Part shown: one piece after another, positions 16,910 through 29,700 of the stretch | Layout: each line of letters starts with the position of its first letter | Numbering within the stretch: position 1 is the first letter of the stretch | Assembly: GCA_036733345.1 (NCBI GenBank) | Contig: DAINAR010000001.1 | Span: 131,887 to 195,886 of the forward strand | From: JAFGMQ01 sp036733345 | GTDB taxonomy: Bacteria; Desulfobacterota; DSM-4660; Desulfatiglandales; Desulfatiglandaceae | Length of the DNA stretch: 64,000 nucleotides | Direction of reading: 5' to 3' | Made by a program: the position numbers and the translations under genes | Notes under the pieces: generated by a model | Told to the model about the DNA's origin: nothing | The model's database searches: none | Seen by the model: only the letters and a program-made list of their open reading frames with translations

Positions 16910-19900
16910 ATGAAGGTAAATCTCTCACTGATAAGCCATGGATTGAAAAGACATCTCTCACATATATTCATGGTTATTTTTCTCAACATATCACTGTGTG
17001 GTTATTCTTTTGCGTATCTAGATCCCGGCAGTTTCAGCTCTCTTGGCACATTTAATCCCTCTAGTAACGTCATCGTCAACATGAGCACACGGTCGATGAC
17101 CGGTGGGGTCACCGCTACCGGTGTCATGTCCGGTGATATACTTGTTTTTACTTTCGATAGTTTTAGCCTTGGAGCAAGTTACAGCATCTCCTTTTCGAAT
17201 ATTACTGATAATGACGATAAGATAGCTTTTCTCTCAAAAGGGGATATGACAATAAGTGGGAGTATTTACGCAAACGCCTCGGGTACCGCTCCCGGACCGG
17301 GGGGGAGGAGGGGTGGCACTTCTAAACCGGAAGTCGGTCAGGGCACAGGGGGAGGGCAAGTTGACTTAGACGGAGGAAATGACGACGGTGCCGGTGGCGG
17401 TGGGTTTGGCGGCGCTGGTGGTGCACACGGGTATGGCGCTCCCGGAGGAACAACATATGGAAACCTTACTACTGCCCTCGAGGGGGGAAGTGGTGGAGCC
17501 CGTTCTTACTATTCGAGTGATGCGAGTGCCGGCGGTGGTGGAGGTGGCGGCGCACTGGAACTCGGAGCACTTGGTACAATAATTCTGAATAGCGGCTGTA
17601 ATATCGAAGCCAAAGGGGCTGCAGGTTCAAACTCCGATTTGAGTGGGTGCGGCAGTGATGGTGATGGGGGAGGAAGTGGGGGAGGAATATTAATCCACGG
17701 AAATATCCTCACATTTAACTCCGGTGCAAATGTGGATGCTTCCGGTGGAAATGGCGGAAACGGTGATGACGGTTGCCCGGGTGGAGGAGGTGAGGGTGGC
17801 AGTGGTGGCGGTGGCGGTGGCGGACGTGTTCGTGTCGCTTATAATTCCAGCGGAACGAATAACGGTAATATTTCTGTTGCCGGTGGTTCGGCTGGTTCCG
17901 ATTCTGACCATCCTGGGAATGCTGGTTCCGCAGGTGTTGTCCAATTCGTCCAGGACTCAAATGTGCCGGTGACCAGTTCAGGTCCCGAGATATCCGTGTA
18001 TGGAAATTCGGTATCAATCAATGATGGAGACTCTACACCCTCCATCACTGACGACACGCATTTTGGCGATGTCGATAAAGACAGCGGCACTGCAACACAT
18101 ACCTTTACGATAAAAAATACCGGCCCGGCCACACTGACCATATCGGGTGGGCCGAATTATGTCTCGGTTGATAATGCTGTTTTCTCGGTCACTTCACAGC
18201 CCTCTGATGTAAGCCTCGAACAGGATGAGACAACCACATTCTCTATTCAATTTGATCCGGATTGCATCGGCATCGAAACGGCGAATGTATCCTTTGCCAA
18301 TAATGATGATAATGAGAATCCTTTTAACTTCGTGATAGAGGGGAATGGTACGTCCGCTGCAAGCCTGTATCTCGATGGCCGTGACTTTACCTCTCTCGGC
18401 TCTTTCAATCCTTCCTCGGATGTGAGTGTTAATATGTCCACAGGCGTCATGACGGGGGGAATATCAGCAACCGGGACGGTTTCAAATGGCATTCTGGTGT
18501 TTACCTTCGATGATTTTACTCTTGCTTCTTCGCGGAATATCAATTTCACAAACACGGAGAATTCGACCAACAAGGTAGCATTCTTATCGCTCAGTAACAT
18601 GACACTGTCTGGGGCAATTAACGCGAGCGGTTCAACATATACCCCCGGTCCCGGCGGCGGCGCGGGCGGTACGGCACGACCTTCGGATGGGACCGGCGCC
18701 GGTGGTGGTGGAAGTGCTGACGGAGCCGGTGGAGCCGGTTTCGGAGGAGCCGGCGGGAACAGTGGTAACGGTGTGGGCGGCGGTTCGACATATGGTGATT
18801 TGTCGGTATCTCTCAGCGGGGGCAGCGGCGGCGCCAGATCAGAGTACTCAAGCACAGGAAACTATGGAGGAGGAGGCGGTGGCGCTTTACAGCTCGGAGC
18901 TCTGGGAATCATTACAATAAATTCCGGGGCGAGCATAAATGCCAATGGTGTGACAGGGTCTACAAGTACAGAGGCTTCTGCGGACGGCGACGGTGGCGGC
19001 AGCGGTGGCGGTATTCTGATTCATGGACAAACAATACAGCATAATAGCGGATCAACAATATCAGCGAACGGCGGAAACGGTGGCGGTACCTCCGGAGCTG
19101 GTCTCGGCATTGGCGGCGGCGGTGGAGGCGGCGGACGGGTGCGTCTCGTTTATCACACATCGGGTGCCGGTAATATCGTACAAGACGGAACGATTACCGT
19201 GAACGGTGGTACAGGTGGTACTGATGCGACGCCGGGAGAGGCCGGCACATCCGGAACCTCGTCCTGGGCATCTGATATTAATGTGCCTATTGGCGGCCCG
19301 GAAATATCCATAGAAGGGAATTCAACTGTAATTTCGGATGGAGACACAAGTCCATCAGTTGATGATGATACTGATTTCGGAAATGTTAATGTCGCTTCAG
19401 GAAGCAATGCCAATACATTTAAGATAGAAAACAGCGGTGGCGAGACTCTTAATTTAACCGATTCTTCTCCTTACGTAACTATAACCGGCCATACCTCGGA
19501 TTTTACACTTACCTCAAATCCTTCAAATTCTATATTGGCAGGAAGCTCAACGACATTTGAGATCACCTTCGATCCGACGGCCGGAGGGACGCGTTCCGCT
19601 ACCATCAGTATCGCCAATGATGACAGTGACGAGAATCCGTATAATTTTGATGTACAGGGTACAGGAATATCATTGCCGGTAATCTCAAACCTCAATGGGG
19701 ACAGCCTGTCTTACAACGAAGGAGACGGGGCGATATTACTAGACCAGGGCACTGCCGCCAGTGTTTCGGATGCAGACAGCAGCGATTTCAATGGTGGGAA
19801 TTTGACAGTAACCATCAGCGCAGGAGAAATCGCAACCGAGGACGTTCTGTCTCTCGGAGGCACTGTGGGACTCTCAGGCACCACAGCAGGCAGTAACGTA

Positions 19901-22900
19901 TCGGTGGGCGGCACAGTTATCGGCACCCTGGCCAACAATATAGCGACCGGAAACGATCTGGTAATTAATTTTAACGGAAATGCTACACCTTCCAGTGTTA
20001 CAAGTCTGATCCAGGCAATCACCTATGAAAACACCAATACTAACAACCCTACCTCAGGCGCGCGTACAATCGATGTAACAGTTAACGATGGAGACGGAGG
20101 TATTTCTAATACTGCCAGCGTTACTGTGACTGTAAATAACATCAACGATAACCCAACCATTACCGGTCTTCCCACAGACATCACCGTAACTGAAGAAACA
20201 GCGAGTAACGTGGATTTCTCTTCGGCCACCTTTTCCGATGTGGACTCCGGTGCGGCCAATGTTACCATGACTCTTGCAGCGGGCAGCGGCACCCTTTCAG
20301 CTACAAGCGGAGGCGGTGTCACCATAGGAGGATCAGGAACCAGCACCCTGACATTAAGCGGCACAGTCTCTAACATCGATACCTTTCTTAACACAGCAAG
20401 CAACATTAAATACACAGGCACAACCGATATCACGGGCAATGACGCTGACACCATCACTGTTACTGCCGATGACGGCGGCAACACCGGCTCCGGAGGCGGA
20501 GGCAATATATCTCTTGGCACGGTAAATGTAGACATCACGCCGGTCAACGATCCGCCTTTGGTAGGAGGTGTGTTCGGAGACACCAGCTCTCAGGTTGTTG
20601 CAGGAGCCGGATCCCAGAACGTCACCGGGCTTGATGACGCGACGGTGATCAACGCGGACTCTACAAACTATGATGGCGGCTTTCTGACCATCACGCAATC
20701 AAGTGGAACCACCAACGGCAGCTGGGGAGTGGATGGCACCACTGCCACATCAGGCGGAGACGCAACCATTGCTGCTGGCGAAACCATTGCCGTGGGAGGT
20801 ACTTCTATTGGGACTGTCCATGCTGCCAATGACGGCCAGGGCGGAAACTCCCTGCGTATCGATTTCAACACGGCCAACTCCACATCGGCAAATATCCAGA
20901 CCCTGATTCGCGCAATCACATACTCGGCGCCCAGCAGCCTCGGCGCACGGACCTTCACCCTGGCCCTGAACGACAACGATGGAACCGCCAGTGGCGGGGA
21001 CGAGGACACCTCCGGCAACTTCGTAATCACTGTGACTCCAAACCCACCGGTAATCGCGAACTTAAATGGTGACAGTGTGGCTACCCTGCCAAACATATCC
21101 GTAAATGTGGATGCTGGGGGCAATGCCACAGTAACAGATGCAGACAATCCTAACTTCAACGGCGGTAATCTGACAGTGACACGCACCAGTGGCTTTTCCG
21201 GCAACTTCTCCCTGAGCGGCAGCGGCGCCACAGGGGTAAGTTCCGGCAGCTCCCCTGGCACTGCGGACGGCACGATCGCCAGCAGCGAAATCATTTACGT
21301 TGACGGCGTGGCAATCGCCGCTGTAAGCGCAACCTCGAACGGCCAGGTCTGGAACAACCTCATAACAAACTTCGGCAGCAACGCAACACCTGCCCGGGTC
21401 CAGTCGCTGATCCGTGCGCTGCTGTATGGCTCGGCCACAGTCGGCGCCCACACCTTTTCTATGACCATCACTGATTCCGGCTCAAACGCAGCCACCAGTT
21501 CGCCTTCAAGCTTCACCGTAAATGTTACTGCCCCGGAGATAGATATCAAAGGAAACGGCACTTCCATACCAGATAATGACACGAGTCCGGACACATCGGA
21601 TGACACGGACTTTGGATCAACAGGCCTTGTCAGCGGCGGAATCACTCACACATTCACCATTGAAAACACCGGCTCTGCAACCTTAAACCTAACAGATTCC
21701 TCTCCTTATTTAGTAATCGCAGGAACCAATTCAGGAGACTTCTCTTTGGGTTCTATTCCTTCCAATACCATTGCTTCAGGTGGAGGGACCACTACTTTTG
21801 ATATCACCTTCAATCCGAGTGCCGTAGGACTGCGTGAAGCCACCATAAGCATAGCCAATAATGACTCCGATGAAAATCCATATAACTTTAGTATACAGGG
21901 AACAGCTCTTCCTGACGTTACCATCTCTGGCACAGTCACTGACGGAACAAATCCAATACAGGGGGTAACCATAACCTTCTCCCATGACGGCCATACGGAA
22001 ACCACTGCTGCAGACGGTACATACTCATATACAGTATCTTCCGGCACAACAACGACTTTGACTCCATCACATCCTGGATATGGGAGCTGGAACCCCGCAA
22101 GCCGCGAGCTTTCCAATATACTGGCTGATCAGCCCGATCAGAATTTTCAGGCAACGATCAATACCTATACTATATCGGGAACTGTGACAGACAGTGTCAA
22201 TCCCATCGAAGGCGTGACTATAACTTTCTCCCACAACGGCCATACCGAAACCACCGCTGCCGATGGTACATACTCCTATACTGTAGACTACAATACTACC
22301 ACTACCATCACACCGACTCATCCGGGATACGGCAGCTGGAACCCTGCCGACCGCACTGTTAATAATATATCTGCCAATCAACCTGGTCAGGACTTCCATG
22401 GGACGATCAATACCTATACAATATCAGGGACTGTTACAGACGGTGTCAACCCCATACAGGGAGCTACCATCACATTCTCCCACAACGGCCATACGGAAAC
22501 CACTGCTGCGGACGGAGCCTACTCTTATACTGTAGACTACAACACCACAACTACCATAACCCCAAGTCATGCGGGATATGTCGCATGGACTCCTGCTGAC
22601 CGCACTGTTAATAACATATCTGCCGACCAGCCAGGTCAGGAATTCTTATCAACTTCCGACTCGGATGCAATACCCTCACAGGAGGAGAGCGGGCCCGATG
22701 CAAATGATCCATCCTATGATGGAAACGCCGACGGAGTACCGGACAATAACCAGCCCAATGTTGTTTCATTCCACACCGAAGACGGCAATAACTATGTCAC
22801 TCTTGCAGCCCCGGACGGTACAATCTTTGCTGATGTCCATGCCCTTCCTTCTCCGGCCCCTGGTATTTTTCCTGAACTGCTCTCCTTCCCTTACGGGATG

Positions 22901-23278
22901 TTCAGTTTTACCCTGACCGGAGTAACACCGGGAGGGGCAGCTCAGGTAGTCCTGTTTCTTTCAGGAGAGGCCTCCATAGACTCATACTGGAAATACGGCA
23001 GGGAGCCGGGTGATGAGACAGTGCACCCTTATGAGTTTATGCTTGCAGACGGGACCGGCGCTGAAATTATTGGTAATACTATTGTGCTCCACTTCATAGA
23101 CGGAGAAAAGGGCGATGACGGCCTTATCGCAGAAGGGACAATCGTTGATGACGGTGGCCCGGGTGTTACTGCAAATACTATCCCTGCACTCTCAAATGTG
23201 GGTATGATTGCATTGATAATCATGCTCTTTACGCTTGCATGGTTCATGATAAGAAAGAGAAGGCTCCAAAAGTTATAA
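16910..23278 (+). CDS. Giant modular surface protein A (choice-of-anchor D/U, IPTL-CTERM-like tail)
   Basis: Secreted, 2122 aa. Signal peptide at residues 1-35. Two Gly-rich modules (about 36-355 and 486-790), each opening FSSLG/FTSLGxFNPSS and holding poly-Gly runs with beta-helix-like strands, alternate with choice-of-anchor D domains (about 360-482, 796-920). Cadherin/Ig-like repeats follow (about 923-1540), beginning VISNLNGDS and rich in DADxxxFNGGNLTV. A third anchor-D domain (about 1542-1660) precedes three carboxypeptidase-regulatory-like repeats (ISGTVTDGxNPI, about 1669-1910), a DxDGVPD linker and a choice-of-anchor U domain (about 1935-2085). The end is IPALSNVGM (from 2091), a hydrophobic helix and RKRR, an IPTL-CTERM-type sorting signal in which the usual Trp is replaced. 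The start follows AAGGGGG. An adhesive or matrix role is inferred. Confidence 0.85.
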   Translation: MKVNLSLISHGLKRHLSHIFMVIFLNISLCGYSFAYLDPGSFSSLGTFNPSSNVIVNMSTRSMTGGVTATGVMSGDILVFTFDSFSLGASYSISFSNITDNDDKIAFLSKGDMTISGSIYANASGTAPGPGGRRGGTSKPEVGQGTGGGQVDLDGGNDDGAGGGGFGGAGGAHGYGAPGGTTYGNLTTALEGGSGGARSYYSSDASAGGGGGGGALELGALGTIILNSGCNIEAKGAAGSNSDLSGCGSDGDGGGSGGGILIHGNILTFNSGANVDASGGNGGNGDDGCPGGGGEGGSGGGGGGGRVRVAYNSSGTNNGNISVAGGSAGSDSDHPGNAGSAGVVQFVQDSNVPVTSSGPEISVYGNSVSINDGDSTPSITDDTHFGDVDKDSGTATHTFTIKNTGPATLTISGGPNYVSVDNAVFSVTSQPSDVSLEQDETTTFSIQFDPDCIGIETANVSFANNDDNENPFNFVIEGNGTSAASLYLDGRDFTSLGSFNPSSDVSVNMSTGVMTGGISATGTVSNGILVFTFDDFTLASSRNINFTNTENSTNKVAFLSLSNMTLSGAINASGSTYTPGPGGGAGGTARPSDGTGAGGGGSADGAGGAGFGGAGGNSGNGVGGGSTYGDLSVSLSGGSGGARSEYSSTGNYGGGGGGALQLGALGIITINSGASINANGVTGSTSTEASADGDGGGSGGGILIHGQTIQHNSGSTISANGGNGGGTSGAGLGIGGGGGGGGRVRLVYHTSGAGNIVQDGTITVNGGTGGTDATPGEAGTSGTSSWASDINVPIGGPEISIEGNSTVISDGDTSPSVDDDTDFGNVNVASGSNANTFKIENSGGETLNLTDSSPYVTITGHTSDFTLTSNPSNSILAGSSTTFEITFDPTAGGTRSATISIANDDSDENPYNFDVQGTGISLPVISNLNGDSLSYNEGDGAILLDQGTAASVSDADSSDFNGGNLTVTISAGEIATEDVLSLGGTVGLSGTTAGSNVSVGGTVIGTLANNIATGNDLVINFNGNATPSSVTSLIQAITYENTNTNNPTSGARTIDVTVNDGDGGISNTASVTVTVNNINDNPTITGLPTDITVTEETASNVDFSSATFSDVDSGAANVTMTLAAGSGTLSATSGGGVTIGGSGTSTLTLSGTVSNIDTFLNTASNIKYTGTTDITGNDADTITVTADDGGNTGSGGGGNISLGTVNVDITPVNDPPLVGGVFGDTSSQVVAGAGSQNVTGLDDATVINADSTNYDGGFLTITQSSGTTNGSWGVDGTTATSGGDATIAAGETIAVGGTSIGTVHAANDGQGGNSLRIDFNTANSTSANIQTLIRAITYSAPSSLGARTFTLALNDNDGTASGGDEDTSGNFVITVTPNPPVIANLNGDSVATLPNISVNVDAGGNATVTDADNPNFNGGNLTVTRTSGFSGNFSLSGSGATGVSSGSSPGTADGTIASSEIIYVDGVAIAAVSATSNGQVWNNLITNFGSNATPARVQSLIRALLYGSATVGAHTFSMTITDSGSNAATSSPSSFTVNVTAPEIDIKGNGTSIPDNDTSPDTSDDTDFGSTGLVSGGITHTFTIENTGSATLNLTDSSPYLVIAGTNSGDFSLGSIPSNTIASGGGTTTFDITFNPSAVGLREATISIANNDSDENPYNFSIQGTALPDVTISGTVTDGTNPIQGVTITFSHDGHTETTAADGTYSYTVSSGTTTTLTPSHPGYGSWNPASRELSNILADQPDQNFQATINTYTISGTVTDSVNPIEGVTITFSHNGHTETTAADGTYSYTVDYNTTTTITPTHPGYGSWNPADRTVNNISANQPGQDFHGTINTYTISGTVTDGVNPIQGATITFSHNGHTETTAADGAYSYTVDYNTTTTITPSHAGYVAWTPADRTVNNISADQPGQEFLSTSDSDAIPSQEESGPDANDPSYDGNADGVPDNNQPNVVSFHTEDGNNYVTLAAPDGTIFADVHALPSPAPGIFPELLSFPYGMFSFTLTGVTPGGAAQVVLFLSGEASIDSYWKYGREPGDETVHPYEFMLADGTGAEIIGNTIVLHFIDGEKGDDGLIAEGTIVDDGGPGVTANTIPALSNVGMIALIIMLFTLAWFMIRKRRLQKL
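22199..22499 (+). repeat. 301-bp block identical to 29488-29788
   Basis: Part of the carboxypeptidase-regulatory-like repeats. Every base matches the second giant gene at a constant offset of 7289 bp. A single mismatch at 22500 ends the exact block, and the alignment then continues without gaps. Confidence 0.95.
22729..23163 (+). repeat. 435-bp block identical to 30018-30452
   Basis: Encodes nearly the whole choice-of-anchor U domain. It has the same 7289-bp offset as the upstream block. Positions 22781-23028 are also identical to 34616-34863 in the third paralogue. Confidence 0.95.
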
Positions 23279-23742
23279 TAGCGCAATGCTGTTATATTGC
23301 GCTCATAAAGTCCAATATGTAAACACACTCAATGGATCAAAAACCCTGACAAACATTAGATAATTGATTTCCTGCTCCCAGAAAGGAAGGCCGGTGATGT
23401 TTTAAGATTAAAATATGTAACGACTATACATTAATAACCTTCCTTTTTATTCCATAACATAATAATGTTGTATACATACATTTTTCCACCAGATCAAATA
23501 AACATATATCAATTGCAAAATAATTTTATAGATATTTATTAATGCAATCCATTTTTTATCTTAATAGAATAATTATATATTTATTTTAACTACTTGAACA
23601 CCAAGAGATATCAATTTATTATTCAAATAATTAATGAACTCAATTCTATTGCTGATTTTCTTAATAGAGACATATATTTTGGGTATCAATTTTAAAATTT
23701 TTTTAACACAATAAAATATTCCATTATTTAAAGAGGTTATTT
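23279..23742. other. AT-rich intergenic region with a hairpin at its start
   Basis: A perfect 8-bp stem (AGCGCAAT 23280-23287, ATTGCGCT 23296-23303) lies two bases after the protein A gene and may end its transcript, though no T-run follows. The remaining 440 bp are extremely AT-rich and contain no gene. They probably hold the promoter of the next giant gene, which has an AGAGG ribosome-binding site. Confidence 0.45.
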
Positions 23743-26700
23743 ATGGCCAGTATTATATATCAAAATTTTAGGACATTCAAACTATTGATTCTTTTCATAC
23801 CCTGTTTCGTGGCCATTATCCTCAATGCACATATAGCTAAAGCAGATTGCGTAAATACACCGATATCCATCGCAGCTGGTTCAAATACAATTACGGGAAC
23901 CTTAAGCACAGACTGCAATAATCTTTACGGCTACGGATATAACTACGCCCACTATTCCTTTACTCTTTCATCAACAAAGAAGACTGCAATTACGTTAACA
24001 ATTTACAGCAACAGGGCATGGTTTGGTGTTGTTGAAGGTACAGTAACAAATACAAATTATCCAACCGGTCCTTATGTTATTGCTCCGGATCCTCCGATAG
24101 ACAATCCCGGCTTAAAGTCTGCCACATTAAACGCTGGAACTTATACAATAGAACTCGGCCCCGGTGCGTGGCCAAATGGCAATTATAATTATCGTCTGAG
24201 CGTTTCCACAATACCACCTACCGCAACTACAACTGCGGCAACAGATCTTGGTCTGTTTAGTGGCACTCTTAATGGAACAGTGGATGATAATGACGCCGGC
24301 ACTACGGTTTCATTCGAATACGGTACTACTACCGGATATGGCTCAAGCACAGGTACCGTGGGAACGATTTACCATGGAGATGGTTCATCATCTTTTTCCC
24401 GCGCTGTCAGTAATCTTGAATGCGAGACGACCTACCACTATCGAATTGTGGCTACCAACGCTATTGGCACATCCTACGGAGCAGATCAGACCTTCACTAC
24501 TACAGGGTCATGCCCTACTTATACGGTTTCCACATCAGCCGGGGATCATGGGGACATAACTCCTGCAAGCGTAATAGTTAAACATGGAAGAACCACTTCC
24601 TTTAATGTTCTGCCTGATACAGGTTACCACACATCCTCTGTTACCGGATGTGTTGGAAGTCTGGACGGCGATACTTACACTACCGGCCCCGTAACATCAG
24701 CATGTACCGTCACCGCTAATTTTGCCATTAATACCTACACCGTCTCTACATCAGCAGGAGTTGGAGGTACAATCGATCCTGCCAGTCGCATCGTGGACCA
24801 TGGCTTACCGGCCTCTTTCACCATTACGCCTGACCCTGGTTATTCGATCTCCTCGGTTACCGGATGCGATGGTACACTTGACGGCGATACTTACACCACT
24901 GGCGCAATTACCGGACCATGCACTGTTACAGCCACCTTTGTGTACTTAAAAGAAATCGAAATAAAGGGCAACGGCAATTTGATCCTCGATGGAGACACAA
25001 GTCCATCAGTTGATGATGACACGGATTTTGGAAGTGTAGATGTAATTTCGGGAACGAATGCAAATACTTTTACAATAGAAAATCTTGGAGGGGGCACCTT
25101 AAGTTTAACTGGATCTTCTCCATATGTTTCAATCACCGGCCACACCTCGGATTTTACTCTGACTTCAACTCCGTTAAATTCCATATCAGCCGGAAGCTCA
25201 ACGTCATTTGAAATTACATTTAATCCTACAGCTGGGGGCACACGATCAGCATCTATAAGCATTGCCAACGATGACAGTGATGAGAACCCTTATAACTTTG
25301 ATATACAGGGAACCGGCATTTATATTGCGCCCACCACGCAGGCCCATACTGTGACATTTTCAAATGTCAAGGCATCTCAAATGACCATCGGGTGGACGAA
25401 CGGAAGCGGAGCCAACCGTGCAGTGTTCCTGTATCAGGGAAGTTCCGGGACTGCGTCCCCTGTTGACAATACAACATACACGGCACATACCGAGTTCAAG
25501 GCAGGAACACAGATAGGAGCAACAGGCTGGTATTGTATTTATAACGGTACAGGCTCATCTGTTGCCGTTATCGGATTGATGCCGGGATCCACTTACCGTG
25601 CAATGGTATGCGAGTACAACGGGACGGCGGGTTATGAGTCATATGTAACCGACACGGCGTCGGATAACCCGGCCAACCAGCCCATGGATCAAATTATGAT
25701 CAACGAGGTTGATGCTGATACCCCCGGATCAGATGTCGCCGAGTTTATTGAATTGTATGACGGCGGGACCGGTAATGTCAGCCTGGACGGACTTGTGGTC
25801 GTATTCTATGATGGTGCAACTGATCTTTCCTATAACTCAATTGATCTTGATGGATATTCAACTGATGCGAATGGCTATTTCGTTATGGGCAATTCCGGTG
25901 TCTCCGGAGTGGATTTAACATTTCCAAACAATACTCTACAGGACGGGACGGATGCCGTTGCTCTTTATGTAGGGAACGGAACAAACTTCCCGAACGGCAC
26001 AGCCTTAACAACAACGAACCTGGTCGATGCAGTAGTATATGATACTGATGACCCGGATGATGCGGCGCTCTTGGCACTTATTTTATCAGGAGGTCAAGTA
26101 AATGAAAACGCAAGAGGAAACAGTGAAGGACATTCCAACCAGCGCATACCCAACGGCACAGGCGGACTGAGAAGTACCTCTACCTATGACCAGCAGCCCC
26201 CAACGCCTGACGCGCAGAACTATGCCTATCCGGAGATCATATCTGCTACCTATGACTATAGTACGAATCAACTGGTTGTCACAGGGGCTCATCTTGTAGC
26301 CAATACCGGGGCCTACAACGACGTCTCTGTATCCATGCTAACCTTTACCGGTGAGGGAGGCGGCACCTATACCCTGTCAAGCACAGGGGATGTTGAGATT
26401 ACATCATCGACCCAATTCAGCGTAACATTAAGCGGGATGGATATACCGAATGTGGAATCGCTCCTGAACAAAGACGGAACAAGCTCGTATGGGGGGACAA
26501 CTTATAACCTTGCGGCAGCCGATAACTGGATGACAGGTTCGCCGTCGGCAGACGATATTTCGGATCCTACAAACGGCATAACAGTCAGCAACTATGCCAT
26601 CCCGGTAATTACTTCAGCCACTTATGATGCAGCGACCGGTCAGCTTGCAGCTATCGGAACCAACTTTGTACTAAATCCCGGCGCAACAAATGACGTTGAT

Positions 26701-29700
26701 GCTTCATTATTTACGTTCACAGGTCAGGGAGGAGGAACCTATACACTGACAAATACCAGTGATGTGGATATAGCATCATCCACCCAGTTTACTCTTATCC
26801 TGAGTGCGACAGACAAGCCTGATGTAAACGGATTACTCAACAAGAACGGGACCCAATCATCTAATGGCGTAACATATAATCTTGCAACTGCTGATAACTG
26901 GATGCCGGGCTCACCTGCAGGAAATAATATTGCAGATGCAACGACCGGAATAACCGTAAGCAATGTACCTGTCCCAGCGATAACATCAGCAGCGTATGAT
27001 TATTCGACAAACGTGTTGACTGTGACAGGTACGGACTTTATTTCCAGTCCGGGGGCAGCGAATGATGTTGATGTGACAAAACTGACTGTCACGGGCGAAG
27101 GAGGCGGAACCTGTACCCTGGCAAGTTCGGGCAATGTGGAAATTACCTCATCAACCGAGTTTAGCGTGACCATAACCGGATCGGATTTGCCTAACGTAGA
27201 AGCGCTGTTGAATAAAGATGGAACCAGCTCATACGGAGGTACCACCTATAACCTTGCAGCAGCGGAAGACTGGATGACCGCTGCAGATCCGCTGGAGAAC
27301 ATAGCGGATTTAACCGGAAATGGAATAACCGTAAGCAACTATGCAAATCCGGCAATCACATCAGCTGCTTATGATGCGAACACGGGACAGATGGTTCTTA
27401 CGGGAACAAATCTGGTTGCCGAAAGTGGTGCTGCAAATGATATTGACGCATCTCTTCTGACTATTACAGGGGAAGGCAGTAACAGTTACCAGTTGACCGA
27501 CACCCCGGATGTTGACCTGACATCTGCCTCCTCATTTACCGTAACATTAAGTGCTGAAGACAGGCTTCATGTTAACGGGCTGCTGAATAAAAACGGGTCC
27601 AGTTCGGCAGATGCGACAGCATATAATCTGGCTGCAGCGGATAACTGGGCAACAGGAGCTCCGGAGGCTGACAACATAGAGGACCTTACCGGTAATCCTG
27701 TGACAGTAGGCAACGTGCAGATCCCGACAATCACAAGCGCGACTTATGATTCTGATACTGGAGTATTCGTAGTTACCGGGACGAATCTGTTCAAAAAGCC
27801 CGGCGCTTTGAATGATATTGATGTTACCAAATTCACTGTTACGGGTGAAGGAGGAAATTATACGATATCCGATGCCATAGCGGATGTAGAGATTACTTCC
27901 GCAACGGAATTTACATTCACTGTAACAGGCACGGACAAAACCCAGGTGGATTTAAGGCTTGATCTCTTCGGTACTCAGTCAAGCGGTGGAATGACATATA
28001 ATCTTGCCGCCGCCGAAGACTGGCTGACCGCTGCCGACCCTGCCGCAAATATCGCCGATCTCTCAAATAATGGTATTACGGTATCTATCTCCCCTAAAAT
28101 AGCAAGTGCGACTTATGATGCCTCAACAGGAGTGCTGGTTGTTACCGGCACCAACATCCAGGAGAATGCCGGCGGTTCAGATATTGATGCGTCAAAATTT
28201 ACTCTAAAAGGTGAAGGAGATTCAGAATATACATTGACGAATACTCCTGATGTTAATCGAACCAGCGCTTCCCAGTTTACACTGACTTTAAGTGTAATCG
28301 ATAGAGCCGCTGCTAATCAGATAATGAACAGGAACGGAACCGCTTCAACAGGCGGAACTGTTTATAACCTTGCCGCTGCGGACGACTGGTGCACGAATGT
28401 AACAGATGGAAACACTGATGATTTGAACGGTAATGCTATAACAGTGACCGATGTACCTGTGCCGACAATAACTTCTGCCACCTATAACGCCACTACAGGT
28501 GTGCTGGTTGTTACCGGTACCGGCATGTTAAAGAAAGACGGGGCCTTGAATGATATTGATGTTTCCATGTTATCCATTACAGGTGAAGGCAATGAAACTT
28601 ATCAGCTTACTGATACTGCCGATGTGGAAATTACTTCCGGAACTGAGTTCACGATTGTCCTAAATGCAACGGATAAAAATGCCGTTAATATGATTATCAA
28701 TAAAAATGGTACTACATCAACTTCAGGAACAACATATAACCTTGCCGCAGCAGAAGACTGGGCTGCAGGCGCTGACCCGGCAATTAACGATATTGATGCA
28801 ACAGGCAATCCAATTACTGCAAGTAATGTATCAGTTCCAGTGATTACTACTTCTTCTTATCACTGGAGTAATGGAATATTAACTGCGACAGGAACAGGCT
28901 TTCTGAAAAAGGAAGGTGCAAACAATGACATTGATGCCTCGAAATTTACCTTCCGCGGTGAAGGAGGGGGAACCTACACACTCCTCGGCAGTCCGGATGT
29001 TGATATTACTTCAGGTACGGAATTTTCGATCATACTTGATGCCACTGACAAGGCAGAGGTGAATCTGCTCCTGAATGAACCTGGAACATCATCCATTGAT
29101 AATACTGTTTATAATCTTGCCGCAGCAGAAGACTGGGCAACAGGCGCTGACCCGGCCGTTAATGTTGTTGATGCAACCACACCCATTACTGCGTCAGGAT
29201 TCAGCGTTACCATCTCTGGCACAGTCACCGACGGAACAAACCCCATACAGGGAGCTACCATAACATTCTCCCATGACAGCCATACGGAAACCACTGCTGC
29301 GGACGGTACATACTCTTATACTGTACCCGGAGGTATAACAACGACCGTGACCCCCTCTCATACTGGATATGGGGGCTGGAATCCTGCAAACCGGACCTAT
29401 ACTAACATATCTGCCGATCAGCCCAACCAGGACTTTCAGGGGACGATCAACACCTATACCATATCAGGCACGATAACAGATGGGGTAAATCCCATCGAAG
29501 GCGTGACTATAACTTTCTCCCACAACGGCCATACCGAAACCACCGCTGCCGATGGTACATACTCCTATACTGTAGACTACAATACTACCACTACCATCAC
29601 ACCGACTCATCCGGGATACGGCAGCTGGAACCCTGCCGACCGCACTGTTAATAATATATCTGCCAATCAACCTGGTCAGGACTTCCATGGGACGATCAAT

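Noticed and set aside
18247..21294. Long Pro-, Val- or Pro/Ala-rich frames on the minus strand within the first giant surface-protein gene
   Set aside because: They are antisense to low-complexity Gly/Thr/Ser-rich coding DNA, have no ribosome-binding sites and no family-like pattern.
22067..29688. Identical 73-110-codon minus-strand frames at 22067-22399 and 29464-29688
   Set aside because: They match only because the underlying sense-strand DNA is duplicated; no independent coding signal is present.
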